In this document: one piece after another, positions 22,693 to 31,902 of the stretch
Numbering within the stretch: position 1 is the stretch's first letter
Layout: each line of letters begins with the position of its first letter
DNA from: Thermoproteota archaeon
GTDB lineage: Archaea > Korarchaeota > Korarchaeia > Korarchaeales > Korarchaeaceae
Reading direction: 5' to 3'
NCBI GenBank assembly: GCA_027491415.1
Contig: JAOZFH010000007.1
Span: 1-64,000 of the forward strand
DNA length: 64,000 bases
The notes under the pieces: model-generated
What the model saw: the letters and a program-made list of their open reading frames with translations, nothing else
Told to the model about the DNA's origin: nothing
Database searches by the model: none
Translations under genes and position numbers: made by a program

Positions 22693-23547
22693 TCAGTCCT
22701 CCAGCGATCTGAACACTTTCGAGTAGTCGAGATCTCCCAGGCCGAGCCTCTTCGCGCGAAGGAAGGTCTGCTGGACCTCCGCCATGATTGGAAGCTCCCT
22801 GACGAGATCCGCCGCCGTCCGGAGCACGTACCTCATGTCCTTCTCGGCCAGCCTGAGGGCGAACCTCACTGGGGCGGAGTCGTCCAACATCCTCCTCCAG
22901 TAGTACCCGGCCGCCTTGCCCACGGGGTGCTCCCCCATCACCTCGAGCGCCGACTCCGGGTCCACGCCCATCGCCTCGGCGAGGGCGAGCCCCTCTGCCA
23001 TGACACCGACCATGGAGATCAGGATGGCGTTTATCACGAGCTTGTAGGCGGTCCCCATCCCGACTGGCCCGACCAGCCTGTGTGAGCCGAGCGCGTCCAG
23101 AACGGGGCGAGCCCTCTCGTAGACATCCTCGTCGCCGCCTACCATGATGGACAGCCTACCCTCTCTGGCCTGCGTCGTGCTGCCCAGCACGGGGGCGTCT
23201 AGCAGACCTATATCCCTCTCCCTCGCCGCCTCCTCCAGCTCTCTGACGAACTGCGGGTAGAGGGTGCTCATCTCTACCACCACCGCCCCGGGCCTGGCCC
23301 CGGTGATGGCTCCATCCTCGGACAAGAGCGTATTCCTGACCGCCGCCTCGTCGCTGACCATGTCTATGATTACGTCCGCCCGATAGGCCAGTTCTCTGGG
23401 ACTTGAGGCCACCTCTGCTCCCCTCTCAGCCAGTGGGAGTGCCCTCTCCCTCGTTCGGTTGTACACGATCAGCTGAAAGCCCTCATCCAGAAGGCGCTCG
23501 GCCATGCGGTACCCCATGTTTCCCAAGCCGATCAGCCCAACCCTCAT
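22693..23547 (-). CDS. Beta-hydroxyacid dehydrogenase (3-hydroxyisobutyrate / tartronate semialdehyde reductase family)
   Basis: About 284 residues from ATG 23547 (GTG 23556 lies three codons upstream). The NAD(P) motif GLIGLGNMG opens the protein, the substrate loop is near DAPVLGSTTQA, and the catalytic lysine is in GMGTAYKLVIN. The family reduces small semialdehydes or oxidises beta-hydroxyacids. A TATA-like GTTAAATC about 30 bases upstream suggests a leaderless or nearly leaderless message. In a purine/allantoin context a glyoxylate-derived semialdehyde is conceivable, but this is inference. Confidence 0.78.
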   Translation of the reverse strand: MRVGLIGLGNMGYRMAERLLDEGFQLIVYNRTRERALPLAERGAEVASSPRELAYRADVIIDMVSDEAAVRNTLLSEDGAITGARPGAVVVEMSTLYPQFVRELEEAARERDIGLLDAPVLGSTTQAREGRLSIMVGGDEDVYERARPVLDALGSHRLVGPVGMGTAYKLVINAILISMVGVMAEGLALAEAMGVDPESALEVMGEHPVGKAAGYYWRRMLDDSAPVRFALRLAEKDMRYVLRTAADLVRELPIMAEVQQTFLRAKRLGLGDLDYSKVFRSLED

Positions 23548-23731
23548 GGTTACCACATGCGGCGGGTGAGAGCGGGCCGATTTAACTTGGTGACATCTGC
23601 GAGAAGGGATCAGAGAACCATTTTCGTGCGATTACCAATTACAACTATCAGATTTTGGCCTACACTTGATTGGTATCCAGTATTTCTTCTGAACAGCCAC
23701 TCGGCGGGACGCCCGATTAATATTGGATAAT

Positions 23732-23739
23732 CTTTTAAC
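23732..23739 (+). promoter_or_regulatory. TATA-like box of the cysteine-synthase-like gene, in an AT-rich gap
   Basis: CTTTTAAC lies about 30 bases before TTG 23768, so the leader is a few bases at most. The gap 23557-23767 is strikingly AT-rich for this chromosome and contains an imperfect inverted pair (ATTACCAAT near 23633, ATTGGTAT near 23670), a possible regulator site. No gene is seen in it. Confidence 0.45.
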
Positions 23740-23767
23740 CCCTTGTCGCTATGAGATTTAGGGTGTC

Positions 23768-24832
23768 TTGTTGGGAAAAGTAGACTGGCTGAGGCACTCA
23801 AAGGCGCTGGATGAAATCACCCAGGCCGTTGGCTTAACCCCGATGGTCAGACTGAGGAGGATTCCAAAGGAAGAGGGAGTTTCCGCCGACATCTACGTGA
23901 AGCTCGAGTACTTCAGTCCGACTGGGAGCCTGAAGGACCGCATCTACCTGGAGATGTTCAGGCAGGCCATTGAGAGGGGCGAGCTCAGGCCGGGCATGGA
24001 GGTGATCGAGGCCTCGACTGGAAACGCGGGCATAGCCTGCGCGTGGGTGGGTTCGCTCCTTGGGTACCCGGTGACCATAGTCATGCCCGAGGGGATGAGC
24101 GAGGAGAGGAAGATGCTGATGCGGGCGTACGGCGCCAAGCTCGTCTTCGTGCCCGGCGCAGAGAGCGACGTCGACCTGGCGCTCGAGAAGGTCGGGGAGC
24201 TCAAGGAAAAGAACCCCGGCAAGTACTGGGAGCCCAGCCAATTCTCCAACCCGGCCAATCCGGAGGCGCACTACACGACTACGGGCCCAGAGATCTGGGA
24301 GCAGATGGACGGGAAGGTGGACGCCTTCCTGGCGGCGGCCGGGACGGCCGGCACCATCACTGGAGTCGGCAGGTACCTCAAGGAGAGAGATCCCCAGGTC
24401 AGGATCTACGTGGTGGAGCCGACTGAGGCCCCCGTGCTGGCACAAGGGGAGTGGGGATCCCACCGCATAGAGGGCATAGGAGACGGCTTCGTCCCTGACA
24501 ACCTTGACCTCGGCGTTGTCGACGGTGTTATACTGGTCTCGTCGGACGAAGCGATCGAGATGGCCAGGAGGATGGCCCGGGAGGAGGGCATACTGTGTGG
24601 CATATCCTCAGGGGCAAACGTGGCGGCCGCCATCAAGCTGGCCAGGAGGAGGCCCGACCTACGCAGGATAGCCACGATGGTCAACGACGATGGGCGAAGG
24701 TACTTCTCGACGCCCCTCTTTGGTGTTGAGAAGAAGCTTAGGATACCCGAGAGGGCTCACGAGGTGGTGCGCGACCCCCAGAGGGCAAGGGAGCTGGCGG
24801 ATGCGAGAAGGCGCTGGGAGATCGTGCGCTGA
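23768..24832 (+). CDS. Cysteine synthase-like PLP enzyme (beta family)
   Basis: A 354-residue fold-type II PLP enzyme. The PLP lysine is in SPTGSLKDR, the substrate loop is STGNAGIA, and the phosphate cradle is AAGTAGTITG. The overall plan matches cysteine synthase / O-phosphoserine sulfhydrylase, or the catalytic part of cystathionine beta-synthase. There is no CBS domain. The C-terminus carries a short helical tail (residues ~325-354). It starts with TTG 23768. It does not look like diaminopropionate ammonia-lyase (YgeX), which would have completed the purine analogy. Confidence 0.8.
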   Translation: MLGKVDWLRHSKALDEITQAVGLTPMVRLRRIPKEEGVSADIYVKLEYFSPTGSLKDRIYLEMFRQAIERGELRPGMEVIEASTGNAGIACAWVGSLLGYPVTIVMPEGMSEERKMLMRAYGAKLVFVPGAESDVDLALEKVGELKEKNPGKYWEPSQFSNPANPEAHYTTTGPEIWEQMDGKVDAFLAAAGTAGTITGVGRYLKERDPQVRIYVVEPTEAPVLAQGEWGSHRIEGIGDGFVPDNLDLGVVDGVILVSSDEAIEMARRMAREEGILCGISSGANVAAAIKLARRRPDLRRIATMVNDDGRRYFSTPLFGVEKKLRIPERAHEVVRDPQRARELADARRRWEIVR

Positions 24833-24869
24833 GACCCTCCTCTGAAGCAAAAAACTCCCCGCGGGGAGC

Positions 24870-26210
24870 TCAACTCCCCGCAACCTCCTTTATCGTTTCC
24901 TCCAGGATGTCGAGACCTACGTCCGCCTCTTCCTCCGTGATTACCAGCGGAGGGGCCAACCTGAGGCTGGACTTGCCAGCCCCCAGCAGTAGCAGGCCCT
25001 TCTTGAAGGCCTCCTGCACGATCTTCCCTCTCTCTTTCGTTGCGGGCTCCTTGGTGCGCCTGTCCTTCACGAACTCCACGCCTACCATTAGTCCTATGCC
25101 CCTGACGTCGCCTATGATCTCGTGCCTCTCCTGCATCTCCTTCAGCCTCTTGATCATGTGCTCCCCTACCTTCCTGGCGTTCTCGAGCAGCCCCTCTTTC
25201 TCGATGATGTCTATGACGGTGAGGGCCACGCTGGCCAGCACCGGGTTCCCGCCGAGCGTGTTCTCGTGGGCCCCTGGTCCCCACTCCAGTATCTCGGCCT
25301 TCGCAACGCAGGCGCCGAAGGGGAAGCCGGCGGCTATGGCCTTGGAGATCAACACGACGTCCGGCTCAACTCCGAAGTGCTCGATGGCCCACCACCTTCC
25401 GGTCCTGCCCATGCCAGCCTGGACCTCGTCGTCCATGAGGACTATGCCGTGCTCATCCGCTATCTTCCGGAGACCCCTGACCCACTCCGCGGGCGGCACG
25501 ATGTAGCCTCCCGCCCCCTGGACGGGCTCAAACAGTATTCCGGCGACCTCGTCCGGCGGGGCCACGTGCCCGAGGATCTCGTTCTCCAGGTAGTCGAGGC
25601 AAGCGAGTCCGCACTCCGGGTAGCCCTCCTTATGGCCGAGCGGGCACCTGTAGCAGTACGGGTACGGGGCGTGCACCACGCCGGGCATCATGGGCTGGAA
25701 CCTCCTCCTGGCGGCGGGTGAGGTTGTGGTGAAGGCAAGGGAGCCCATGGTCCTGCCGTGGAACCCGTTGATGAACCCGACGAAGTAGTACCTTTGGGTG
25801 TAGTACCTCGTGGCCTTGATCCCGCACTCCACCGCCTCCGTCCCGCTGTTCACGAAGAAGACCCTCTTCTTGAAGCTGCCGGGCGTAATCTCCGTCAGCT
25901 TCTTGGCCAGGTGCACCTGGGGGATCGTGTAGAAGTCGCAGCTGTTGACGAAGATGAGCCTGTCGACCTCCCTCTTGACGGTCTCGACGACCCTGGGGTG
26001 CCTGTGCCCCACGTTGGTGACGGCTATGCCGGATCCAAAGTCCAAATACTCGTTCCCGTCCGGGTCTCTCACCCACACCCCCTCGGCTTCGTACCCCACG
26101 AGGGGGGCGGTCCTGGTGAGGGCTGGCGAGAGGTACTGACGATCGATCTCGATGAGTTCCCTCGCCTTGGGTCCCGGGGGCTCAACCACGATCTTCGGCC
26201 TGCGAACCAT
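24870..26210 (-). CDS. Class III aminotransferase (acetylornithine/4-aminobutyrate type)
   Basis: About 446 residues from ATG 26210, with a GGGGTGAT ribosome site; upstream in-frame codons to 26258 are probably not translated. Marks: VNSGTEAVECGIK, the YYFVGFINGFHGRTMGSLA region, the cofactor aspartate in DDEVQAGMGRTG, and the PLP lysine in LISKAIAAGFP. It resembles archaeal ornithine/4-aminobutyrate aminotransferases, some of which are instead amino acid racemases. An insertion with PYCYRCPLG...YPECG contributes several cysteines, possibly a metal site, as in those archaeal relatives. Confidence 0.85.
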   Translation of the reverse strand: MVRRPKIVVEPPGPKARELIEIDRQYLSPALTRTAPLVGYEAEGVWVRDPDGNEYLDFGSGIAVTNVGHRHPRVVETVKREVDRLIFVNSCDFYTIPQVHLAKKLTEITPGSFKKRVFFVNSGTEAVECGIKATRYYTQRYYFVGFINGFHGRTMGSLAFTTTSPAARRRFQPMMPGVVHAPYPYCYRCPLGHKEGYPECGLACLDYLENEILGHVAPPDEVAGILFEPVQGAGGYIVPPAEWVRGLRKIADEHGIVLMDDEVQAGMGRTGRWWAIEHFGVEPDVVLISKAIAAGFPFGACVAKAEILEWGPGAHENTLGGNPVLASVALTVIDIIEKEGLLENARKVGEHMIKRLKEMQERHEIIGDVRGIGLMVGVEFVKDRRTKEPATKERGKIVQEAFKKGLLLLGAGKSSLRLAPPLVITEEEADVGLDILEETIKEVAGS

Positions 26211-26263
26211 GCGATCACCCCTAATGTGGGGTCCAGGTTGCCCGGTCCGGGTGCTCAATAACT

Positions 26264-26977
26264 TTACCTCGGGGAGAGGCCGCTGTCTGGACCGTCTCTC
26301 CCTTCGGAGGATTCCCCAGGCGGCTTAACGGCCGCAAGGCAGTGAAAGCCCTTCTCCAAGTCCAAACCGGGTGTTGGCTCCTCAAACACGTAGGGACCAT
26401 CGCCAGGCGGCCTGGAGATCGTGGAGCTCCACCCAACGGGTTTCAGGCCTGATTCCCTGACGAGGCGAATCAGCTCATCTGACGAGAAGAATCTAGCGGC
26501 CCTGTAGAAGGGATGGCCTTCCTCCTTCTTGCTCAGGTAGAACCTGCCCCAGGGACTCTCTCTGAGGACCAGGCCCAGCACGAGTCCCCCTCCAGGCTTG
26601 AGAACCCTGCTCGCCTCCCTGAGGGCTCTCTTGGGGTCGTCGAGGAAGCACATGGTGACCACCATCACCACAGCCCCGACGCTCGAGCCCCCGAGCGGCA
26701 GGCTCTCGGCCCTCGCCCTGATCACTTCTACCCCCCTGCGCCTGGCCAGCCTAAGGGGGGCGAGGGCCGGGTCGATCCCCAGGTCGATCTCCAGTCCCTC
26801 GGCGAACCTACCGGATCCCACCCCTACCTCGATCCAGGGTCGGGGGAACCCTCTCAACATCCTCTGAACGCAGGCGAGTTCTGACTCAAAGAGCGGCACG
26901 TTCTCCGGTCTGTCATACCAAGAGTCGTACCTCTCGGCCAGCCGCTCAAATACTCGGAAGGACCCCGGGTCGAACAA
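26264..26977 (-). CDS. Class I SAM-dependent methyltransferase
   Basis: A 237-residue methyltransferase: the first SAM strand is WIEVGVGSGRFAEGL, the acidic residue follows in LGIDPA, and VTMCFLDDPKRALREASRVLKPGGGLVLG is the family's post-I region. The leading YDSWYDRPENVPLF element is common in UbiE/COQ5-like enzymes acting on small molecules. The start is TTG 26977, about 28 bases after a CTTAAAGG box, so the leader is very short. The C-terminal tail is polar and low complexity. Substrate unknown. Confidence 0.82.
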   Translation of the reverse strand: MFDPGSFRVFERLAERYDSWYDRPENVPLFESELACVQRMLRGFPRPWIEVGVGSGRFAEGLEIDLGIDPALAPLRLARRRGVEVIRARAESLPLGGSSVGAVVMVVTMCFLDDPKRALREASRVLKPGGGLVLGLVLRESPWGRFYLSKKEEGHPFYRAARFFSSDELIRLVRESGLKPVGWSSTISRPPGDGPYVFEEPTPGLDLEKGFHCLAAVKPPGESSEGRDGPDSGLSPR

Positions 26978-27271
26978 CCCACCCTCCCCTCACATCGACG
27001 ACCTTTAAGGCTCTCTCCTTCTGATCGCCGCCCACAAAACGTCCCTCTGTACTAAAGAGGCTCTCGATGTAAGCAATCATCACAAACTGAGAGAGAAAAG
27101 GAAAGGGGAGAAGGGGGAGGGTTCCCCGCCGACGGGGGCCACCACCAAGATCCGATCAGGGGCCCCCTCGAGGTCCGCTCGCCGATTACCGGGAGGGACT
27201 GGGGTCCGCCCCTCCGAGGTGAGGGGAGGGGTTATCCACTTTTAACCAGCCAAACCGCGAGGAGGCCCGAG
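26978..27271. other. Gap without a gene
   Basis: Contains the TATA box of the minus-strand methyltransferase (near 27003-27010), a purine-rich stretch (about 27090-27125) on the plus strand, GC-rich short inverted repeats and, at 27238-27247, ACTTTTAACC as probable promoter of the acyl-CoA synthetase gene. I looked for a C/D-box RNA near 27070-27100 and could not support one. Confidence 0.4.
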
Positions 27272-28615
27272 ATGGGGGAGCTGGACTCGATATTCAATCC
27301 GGGCTCTGTGGCGGTGGTAGGTGCATCCAGGACGCCCGGAAAGCTCGGGTACGAGATCCTGAAGAACATAATCGACGCGGGCTTTCGGGGCAAGATATAC
27401 CCGGTGAACCCGAAGGCGGACGAGATCATGGGGCTGAAGTGCTACCACTCCATCTTCGAGATCCCCGAACCCGTTGACCTGGCCGTGATAGTCATCCCCG
27501 CCCGGTTCGTGCCCGACACGGTGAAGGAGGCTGTCCGGAAGGGGGTCAAGGGATTCGTCGTGATCTCGGGCGGGTTCAGGGAGGTAGGCGGCGAGGGAGT
27601 CGAGCTGGAGAGGAGGCTCGTCCGGGCGGTGAGGGAGGGCGGGGCCAGGCTCATCGGGCCGAACTGCCAAGGCATCAACAATCCGCACGTCGGCCTATGC
27701 GCCACCTGGCCGCTCTCCACAAGGAGGGGACCCGTGGCCGTCGTGTCCCAGAGCGGGACGGTCGCCGCGTTCATGGCCACCGGCCTGGAGGGGGAGGGCA
27801 TAGGCATGAGCAAGTTCGCCGCCCTCGGCAACAAGGCCGATGTGGACGAGGTGGACATGCTGAACTACCTCGCCGACGACCCCGACACGGAGGTCGTTGC
27901 TCTCTACCTGGAGGGCACGTCGAGGGGCAGGGAGCTCATGGAGGCCCTCAGGAGGTGCGCCTCCAGGAAGCCCGTGGTGGTGATCAAGGCCGGTAGGACG
28001 GAGACCGGGGCGGAGGCGGTGGCGTCGCACACGGGAACGCTAGCCGGCTCGGCGGAGGTCTACGAGGCGGTGTTCAGGCAGACAGGCGCCGTATCCGTCG
28101 ATACTCTGGAGGAGTTCTTCGACGCGGCCAAGGCCCTCGCGGCCTTCAAGCCTCCTAAGGGCCCGAGGGTCATGGTGATTACGAGTTCCGGCGGCTCCGG
28201 CATACTGGCCGCCGACGCAATAGAGTCGAGAGGGATGGAGCTAGCTAAGCTGTCTGAAGATGTGCTCAGCAGGCTCAGAGAAGAGCTCCCACACTTCTGC
28301 GTGATCAGGAACCCTCTGGACCTCACTGGGAGCGCATACGCAGAGCTCTACGACAAGGCACTAGAGATCACGAAGGATCACGATGGAATAGACTCTTACA
28401 TACTAATATTCGGTGACCCAATAGCGGGCGCCTTTGAGGTGATCGAGAAGCACCTCAGGGAGACCGAGAAGCCAATCCTCGTCGCCTACTTGGGCGGGGG
28501 AGACGTCGAGGTCGAGGAGAGGAGGAAGTTCTACGAAGCTGGGATACCGGTTTATCCCACGCCGGAGAGGGCTGTGGTCGCGCTCTATAACCTGTGGAGG
28601 TCCAGAAAGGAATAG
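27272..28615 (+). CDS. acdA: Acyl/acetyl-CoA synthetase (ADP-forming), alpha subunit
   Basis: A 447-residue alpha chain of archaeal ADP-forming acyl-CoA synthetase, which converts acyl-CoA, ADP and phosphate to acid, CoA and ATP. The N-terminal CoA-binding domain begins SVAVVGASRTPGKLGYEIL; the two ligase-like domains include GPNCQGINN, VSQSGTVAA and the phosphorylated histidine in SHTGTLAGS. ATG 27272 follows GAGGAGG. The beta subunit is not visible nearby, so it must be encoded elsewhere. It precedes IorAB, whose product acyl-CoA would be its substrate. Confidence 0.92.
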   Translation: MGELDSIFNPGSVAVVGASRTPGKLGYEILKNIIDAGFRGKIYPVNPKADEIMGLKCYHSIFEIPEPVDLAVIVIPARFVPDTVKEAVRKGVKGFVVISGGFREVGGEGVELERRLVRAVREGGARLIGPNCQGINNPHVGLCATWPLSTRRGPVAVVSQSGTVAAFMATGLEGEGIGMSKFAALGNKADVDEVDMLNYLADDPDTEVVALYLEGTSRGRELMEALRRCASRKPVVVIKAGRTETGAEAVASHTGTLAGSAEVYEAVFRQTGAVSVDTLEEFFDAAKALAAFKPPKGPRVMVITSSGGSGILAADAIESRGMELAKLSEDVLSRLREELPHFCVIRNPLDLTGSAYAELYDKALEITKDHDGIDSYILIFGDPIAGAFEVIEKHLRETEKPILVAYLGGGDVEVEERRKFYEAGIPVYPTPERAVVALYNLWRSRKE

Positions 28616-28674
28616 AGAACGACCTCTCAGAGCAGTTCTTCGATAGCCTCCGTGCTCCTCAAGTAGGGCCACCG

Positions 28675-28682
28675 TTTTTTAC
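28675..28682 (+). promoter_or_regulatory. TATA-like box of iorAB
   Basis: TTTTTTAC about 35 bases before TTG 28713, in a 97-base gap; iorAB therefore probably has its own promoter rather than depending on acdA. Confidence 0.45.
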
Positions 28683-28712
28683 AGTCCGGACTCGGCGGTC
28701 GGGGGGTCGACT

Positions 28713-30677
28713 TTGAGGATCGATGAGGATGCCCCTGGAAAGAGAGTGCTCCTGATGGGAAACCACGCAGTGGCCAGGGGGGCCATAGAGGCAGGCGTTC
28801 AGCTGGTCTCCGGCTACCCCGGCACTCCCTCTTCCGAGGTCATAGAGGCGCTCAGCGAGGCCGACATAGACGCCCATGTCGAGTGGGCGACGAACGAGAA
28901 GGTTGCCTTCGACGTCGCCGTCGGCGGGGCTATAGTAGGCGCGAGATCCATGGCCACCATGAAGAACGCGGGCCTGAACTGGATCATGGACATGCTGATG
29001 ACCGTCGTGTACGGGGGAGTGAGGGGAGGGCTCGTCGTCTACGTGGCCGACGACCCCGGCGCCCACTACTCGTCCAACGAGCAGGACACCAGGATGGTCG
29101 CCATGTACGCCAAGATACCCTGCCTGGAGCCGGCGAATCAGCAGGAGGCCAAGGACCTCACCAAGATGGCCTTCGACCTCTCTGAGAGGCTCGAGCTCCC
29201 GGTGATGGTCCGCTCGCTGACCAGGATCAGCCACTCCAGCGGGGACGTCACGCTAGGCGAGATGAGGAGGGAGAGGAACAGGCTGGCCTTCGACAGGCAC
29301 TGGAAGATGCCCTACCGGTGGAACGTCTACGGTCCCCCAGGGCCCGTCGCCAAGCACAAGTGGCTATTCGAGCAGCTCCCCAAGGTGAAGGGGACCGTCG
29401 AAGAGATTGGAGAGCCGTTCAACGTCCTAGAGATCAACGACTCCGACGTGGGAGTGGTGGCCTGCGGCATTGCCTACGGCTACGTCAGGGAGGCCGTCGA
29501 GCGCCTGGGAATCGAGGTCAACCTCCTGAAGCTCGCCACCCCGTTCCCGCTGCCGGAGTCCAAGGTCAGGAGGCTGATCGAGAGCTCCAAGAAGATCCTC
29601 GTCGTCGAGGAGAACGAGCCCGTGGTCGAGCTACAGCTGAGGGACCTCGCGCAGAGGATGCACGCGGACGTCGAGATCTACGGGAGGCACGAGAACTCCC
29701 TGATAGAGCCATACGACGAGCTCTCGCACAACAGGGTCACGGCGGCGCTGGCCAGGCTGGCGGGGGTGGAGTTCAAGCCGCTTAGGCCGGCGGGGGAGGC
29801 CCTGAAGGACCTCGTGGCCCCCAGATCCTCGATGCTGTGCGCCGGATGTCCGCACCTCGGGACCTACTGGGGCCTCAAGCTGGCTCTGGCCAGGAAGGGA
29901 GGCAAGGTTCCCATCGTGAACGGCGACATAGGGTGCTACGAGCAGGGAGGGTACGGCATAGTGGCCAAGAAGGTGGAGCCCAGCTTCTCCGAGGAGTCCA
30001 GGAAGTACGTCGCCGAGGCCCCGTACGAGATGATAGACACCAACTACATCATGGGCGGCGGGTTCGGCACCTCGATAGGCGAGTTCCACGCCGGGTACAG
30101 GGACGGAAAGATAGTGGGCCTCGCGGGAGACTCCACGTTCTTCCACGCCGACCTTCCGGCGGTGGTCGAGGCCGTGGTGAACAAGGCCAAGGTGCTCCTC
30201 TTGGTGATGGACAACAGGTGGACGGCCATGACCGGCCACCAGCCCAGCCCCACCACGGGCATCACGGCCAGGCGTCAGCCCACGAACAGGCTGGACATAG
30301 AGGAGGTCGCCAGGTCCATGGGCGTCCGCTTCATCAGGAGGGCAGACCCGTGGGATCTCAAGGCCATCCAGCAGGCCATAGAGGAGGCCCTCGACTACCT
30401 GTCCAGTCCCGAGGCCGACGGCCCCGCGCTGGTGATCGCGGACAAGGTGTGCACCCTGCAGGCCATGAGGCTGAGGGAGTACAGGCCCACGAGGACCTAC
30501 GTCGTCATCCCGGACAAGTGCATAGGCTGCAGGCTCTGCGTGCAGTTCGGCTGTCCGGCGAACGCGTTCGACGTGGACACGAACAAGGCCTTCATCGACC
30601 AAGTCCTGTGCGTGGGATGCGGCATGTGCGCGCAGGTGTGTCCGACCGACGCGATAGTCCCGAAGGAGGGCTCCTGA
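28713..30677 (+). CDS. iorA: Indolepyruvate:ferredoxin oxidoreductase, alpha subunit
   Basis: A 654-residue subunit that decarboxylates aryl-pyruvates to aryl-acetyl-CoA with reduction of ferredoxin. In order: pyrimidine-binding domain with GYPGTPSSEVIEAL, a transketolase-like middle, the TPP domain with CAGCPHLGTYWGL, GDIGCYEQGGYG and LVMDNRWTAMTGHQPSP, and a C-terminal ferredoxin domain with the family's unusual first group CIGCRLCVQFGCP plus CVGCGMCAQVCP. TTG 28713 follows GGGGGG. The iorB gene starts 12 bases after the stop. Confidence 0.95.
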   Translation: MRIDEDAPGKRVLLMGNHAVARGAIEAGVQLVSGYPGTPSSEVIEALSEADIDAHVEWATNEKVAFDVAVGGAIVGARSMATMKNAGLNWIMDMLMTVVYGGVRGGLVVYVADDPGAHYSSNEQDTRMVAMYAKIPCLEPANQQEAKDLTKMAFDLSERLELPVMVRSLTRISHSSGDVTLGEMRRERNRLAFDRHWKMPYRWNVYGPPGPVAKHKWLFEQLPKVKGTVEEIGEPFNVLEINDSDVGVVACGIAYGYVREAVERLGIEVNLLKLATPFPLPESKVRRLIESSKKILVVEENEPVVELQLRDLAQRMHADVEIYGRHENSLIEPYDELSHNRVTAALARLAGVEFKPLRPAGEALKDLVAPRSSMLCAGCPHLGTYWGLKLALARKGGKVPIVNGDIGCYEQGGYGIVAKKVEPSFSEESRKYVAEAPYEMIDTNYIMGGGFGTSIGEFHAGYRDGKIVGLAGDSTFFHADLPAVVEAVVNKAKVLLLVMDNRWTAMTGHQPSPTTGITARRQPTNRLDIEEVARSMGVRFIRRADPWDLKAIQQAIEEALDYLSSPEADGPALVIADKVCTLQAMRLREYRPTRTYVVIPDKCIGCRLCVQFGCPANAFDVDTNKAFIDQVLCVGCGMCAQVCPTDAIVPKEGS

Positions 30678-30689
30678 GGGGGTGGTCAC

Positions 30690-31310
30690 ATGGGAGAGAG
30701 AGTGGGAGCGGGAAGGGCCGTCTTCCAGATGCTGGTCGCAGGAGTTGGCGGCCAGGGTTCCGTTCTGATATCTCACGTTATAGCCGACGCGGCCATCAGG
30801 TCGGGTTACAGGGTCAGGGTCGGGGAGAAGTTCGGCGCGGCCATGAGGGGAGGCGCCGTCTCCAGCCACATCAGGATGTTCAGGGAGGGCGACCTCGCCC
30901 CCCTGATACCGGAGGGGGAGGCGGACGCCGTCATGGCGCTGGAGCCGCTGGAGGGGCTGAGGATATCCTCGACGTACCTCAGGCCCGGCGGGGTCGTAGT
31001 CATGAACGTGGTTCCGGTGTATCCCATGGACGTCAACGCCGGGTGGGCCAGGTACCCAGACGTGGATGCCATCGTCGAGGGCCTCAAGGGGATGGGGGCC
31101 AGGGTCTACACTCTCAACGCCACAGACCTGGCCATTCAGGCGGGAACCGCGAAGGCGATGAACTCCGTGGTTCTCGGCGCCTTTTACGCGACCGGCGTTC
31201 TCCCAATCGACCGAGGCGTGCTGCTCGAGGCCCTGATGGAGGGCGTCCCTGAAGGAACTCAGGAAGTCAACAGGAGGGCCTTTGAGCTTGGGGAGCGTTC
31301 AGTCAGGTGA
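30690..31310 (+). CDS. iorB: Indolepyruvate:ferredoxin oxidoreductase, beta subunit
   Basis: A 206-residue gamma-type domain protein that completes IorAB. Family marks: VAGVGGQGSVLISHVIADAA and GEKFGAAMRGGAVSSHIRM, which bind CoA/substrate at the interface. ATG 30690 follows GGGGGTGG. A GCCCC/GGGGC hairpin (31312-31325) follows the stop but without a clear T-run. IorAB feeds acyl-CoA to the ADP-forming synthetase upstream, giving an ATP-yielding route for aromatic amino acids. Confidence 0.93.
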   Translation: MGERVGAGRAVFQMLVAGVGGQGSVLISHVIADAAIRSGYRVRVGEKFGAAMRGGAVSSHIRMFREGDLAPLIPEGEADAVMALEPLEGLRISSTYLRPGGVVVMNVVPVYPMDVNAGWARYPDVDAIVEGLKGMGARVYTLNATDLAIQAGTAKAMNSVVLGAFYATGVLPIDRGVLLEALMEGVPEGTQEVNRRAFELGERSVR

Positions 31311-31427
31311 TGCCCCCAGCGGGGCGTCCTCCCCCCTTTCTGAACTTTAACTACGCCAATCTAAACTTAGGTCGGGTGGGGAAGTGCTGAAGACAGCGGC
31401 AGAGGCGTTTGATCAGATACGTCGGCT

Positions 31428-31901
31428 TTAGGCGCTCACCAACGTTCTCCTCAGCTCCTCTATGCCCTCTCCGGTGTTGGCACTCACCAGAATCACTTCG
31501 TCTGCCCCCAGCTCGGCGGCGACGCGCCGGACTTCCTCCAAGTCCACTCTCATGCCGAGGTCGACCTTGTTCCCGACCAGCAGGATCCTCGCGTCGCTGG
31601 CGCCAGACACGGTGGCCCACTCGCGCAGGGAGTACAGCGTGCTCGGACGGCTCACGTCAAACACAAGGAGGACCATGCTGGCGCCCCTCCCCATCCCCTC
31701 GATGACCGGCCTGAACCTGTCCTGCCCCGCGAAGTCAAACACCACTAGCTTCACGTTCCCTTCCCTCACCGTGAAGAACTCGACCCCGACCGTCATCCTA
31801 GTGTCCTCGGTGTACCTGCCTGTGAGCCTCTTGGCCAGGGTCGTCTTCCCAACCCCGCTGTTTCCGGCGAGGACGACCTTCTTTTTGACTATCCCGGACA
31901 T
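31428..31901 (-). CDS. Ras-like small GTPase
   Basis: A 157-residue P-loop GTPase of the Ras/Rab/Arf-like group. G1 is GNSGVGKT, a threonine for G2 lies in RMTVGVEF, G3 is DFAGQDR, G4 is NKVD and G5 is SAN, so all nucleotide-binding motifs are present; the glutamine of DFAGQ stands at the catalytic position. There is no prenylation-type C-terminus. ATG 31901 follows GGAGGG and lies directly after the stop of the upstream gene. It is the last gene of a four-gene operon of otherwise unknown proteins, suggesting a GTP-switched module. Confidence 0.88.
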   Translation of the reverse strand: MSGIVKKKVVLAGNSGVGKTTLAKRLTGRYTEDTRMTVGVEFFTVREGNVKLVVFDFAGQDRFRPVIEGMGRGASMVLLVFDVSRPSTLYSLREWATVSGASDARILLVGNKVDLGMRVDLEEVRRVAAELGADEVILVSANTGEGIEELRRTLVSA

Positions 31902-31902
31902 G

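Noticed and set aside
23768-24832. Reading the PLP enzyme as diaminopropionate ammonia-lyase (YgeX) to complete the purine cluster
   Set aside because: Its motifs (SPTGSLKDR, STGNAGIA, AAGTAGTITG) and length fit cysteine synthase-type enzymes better.
27060-27105. Possible C/D-box RNA (GTGATGA on the minus strand; short CTCTC/GAGAG stem)
   Set aside because: A C-box-like word is present but no D' or D box at fitting distance, and the enclosed length is too short.
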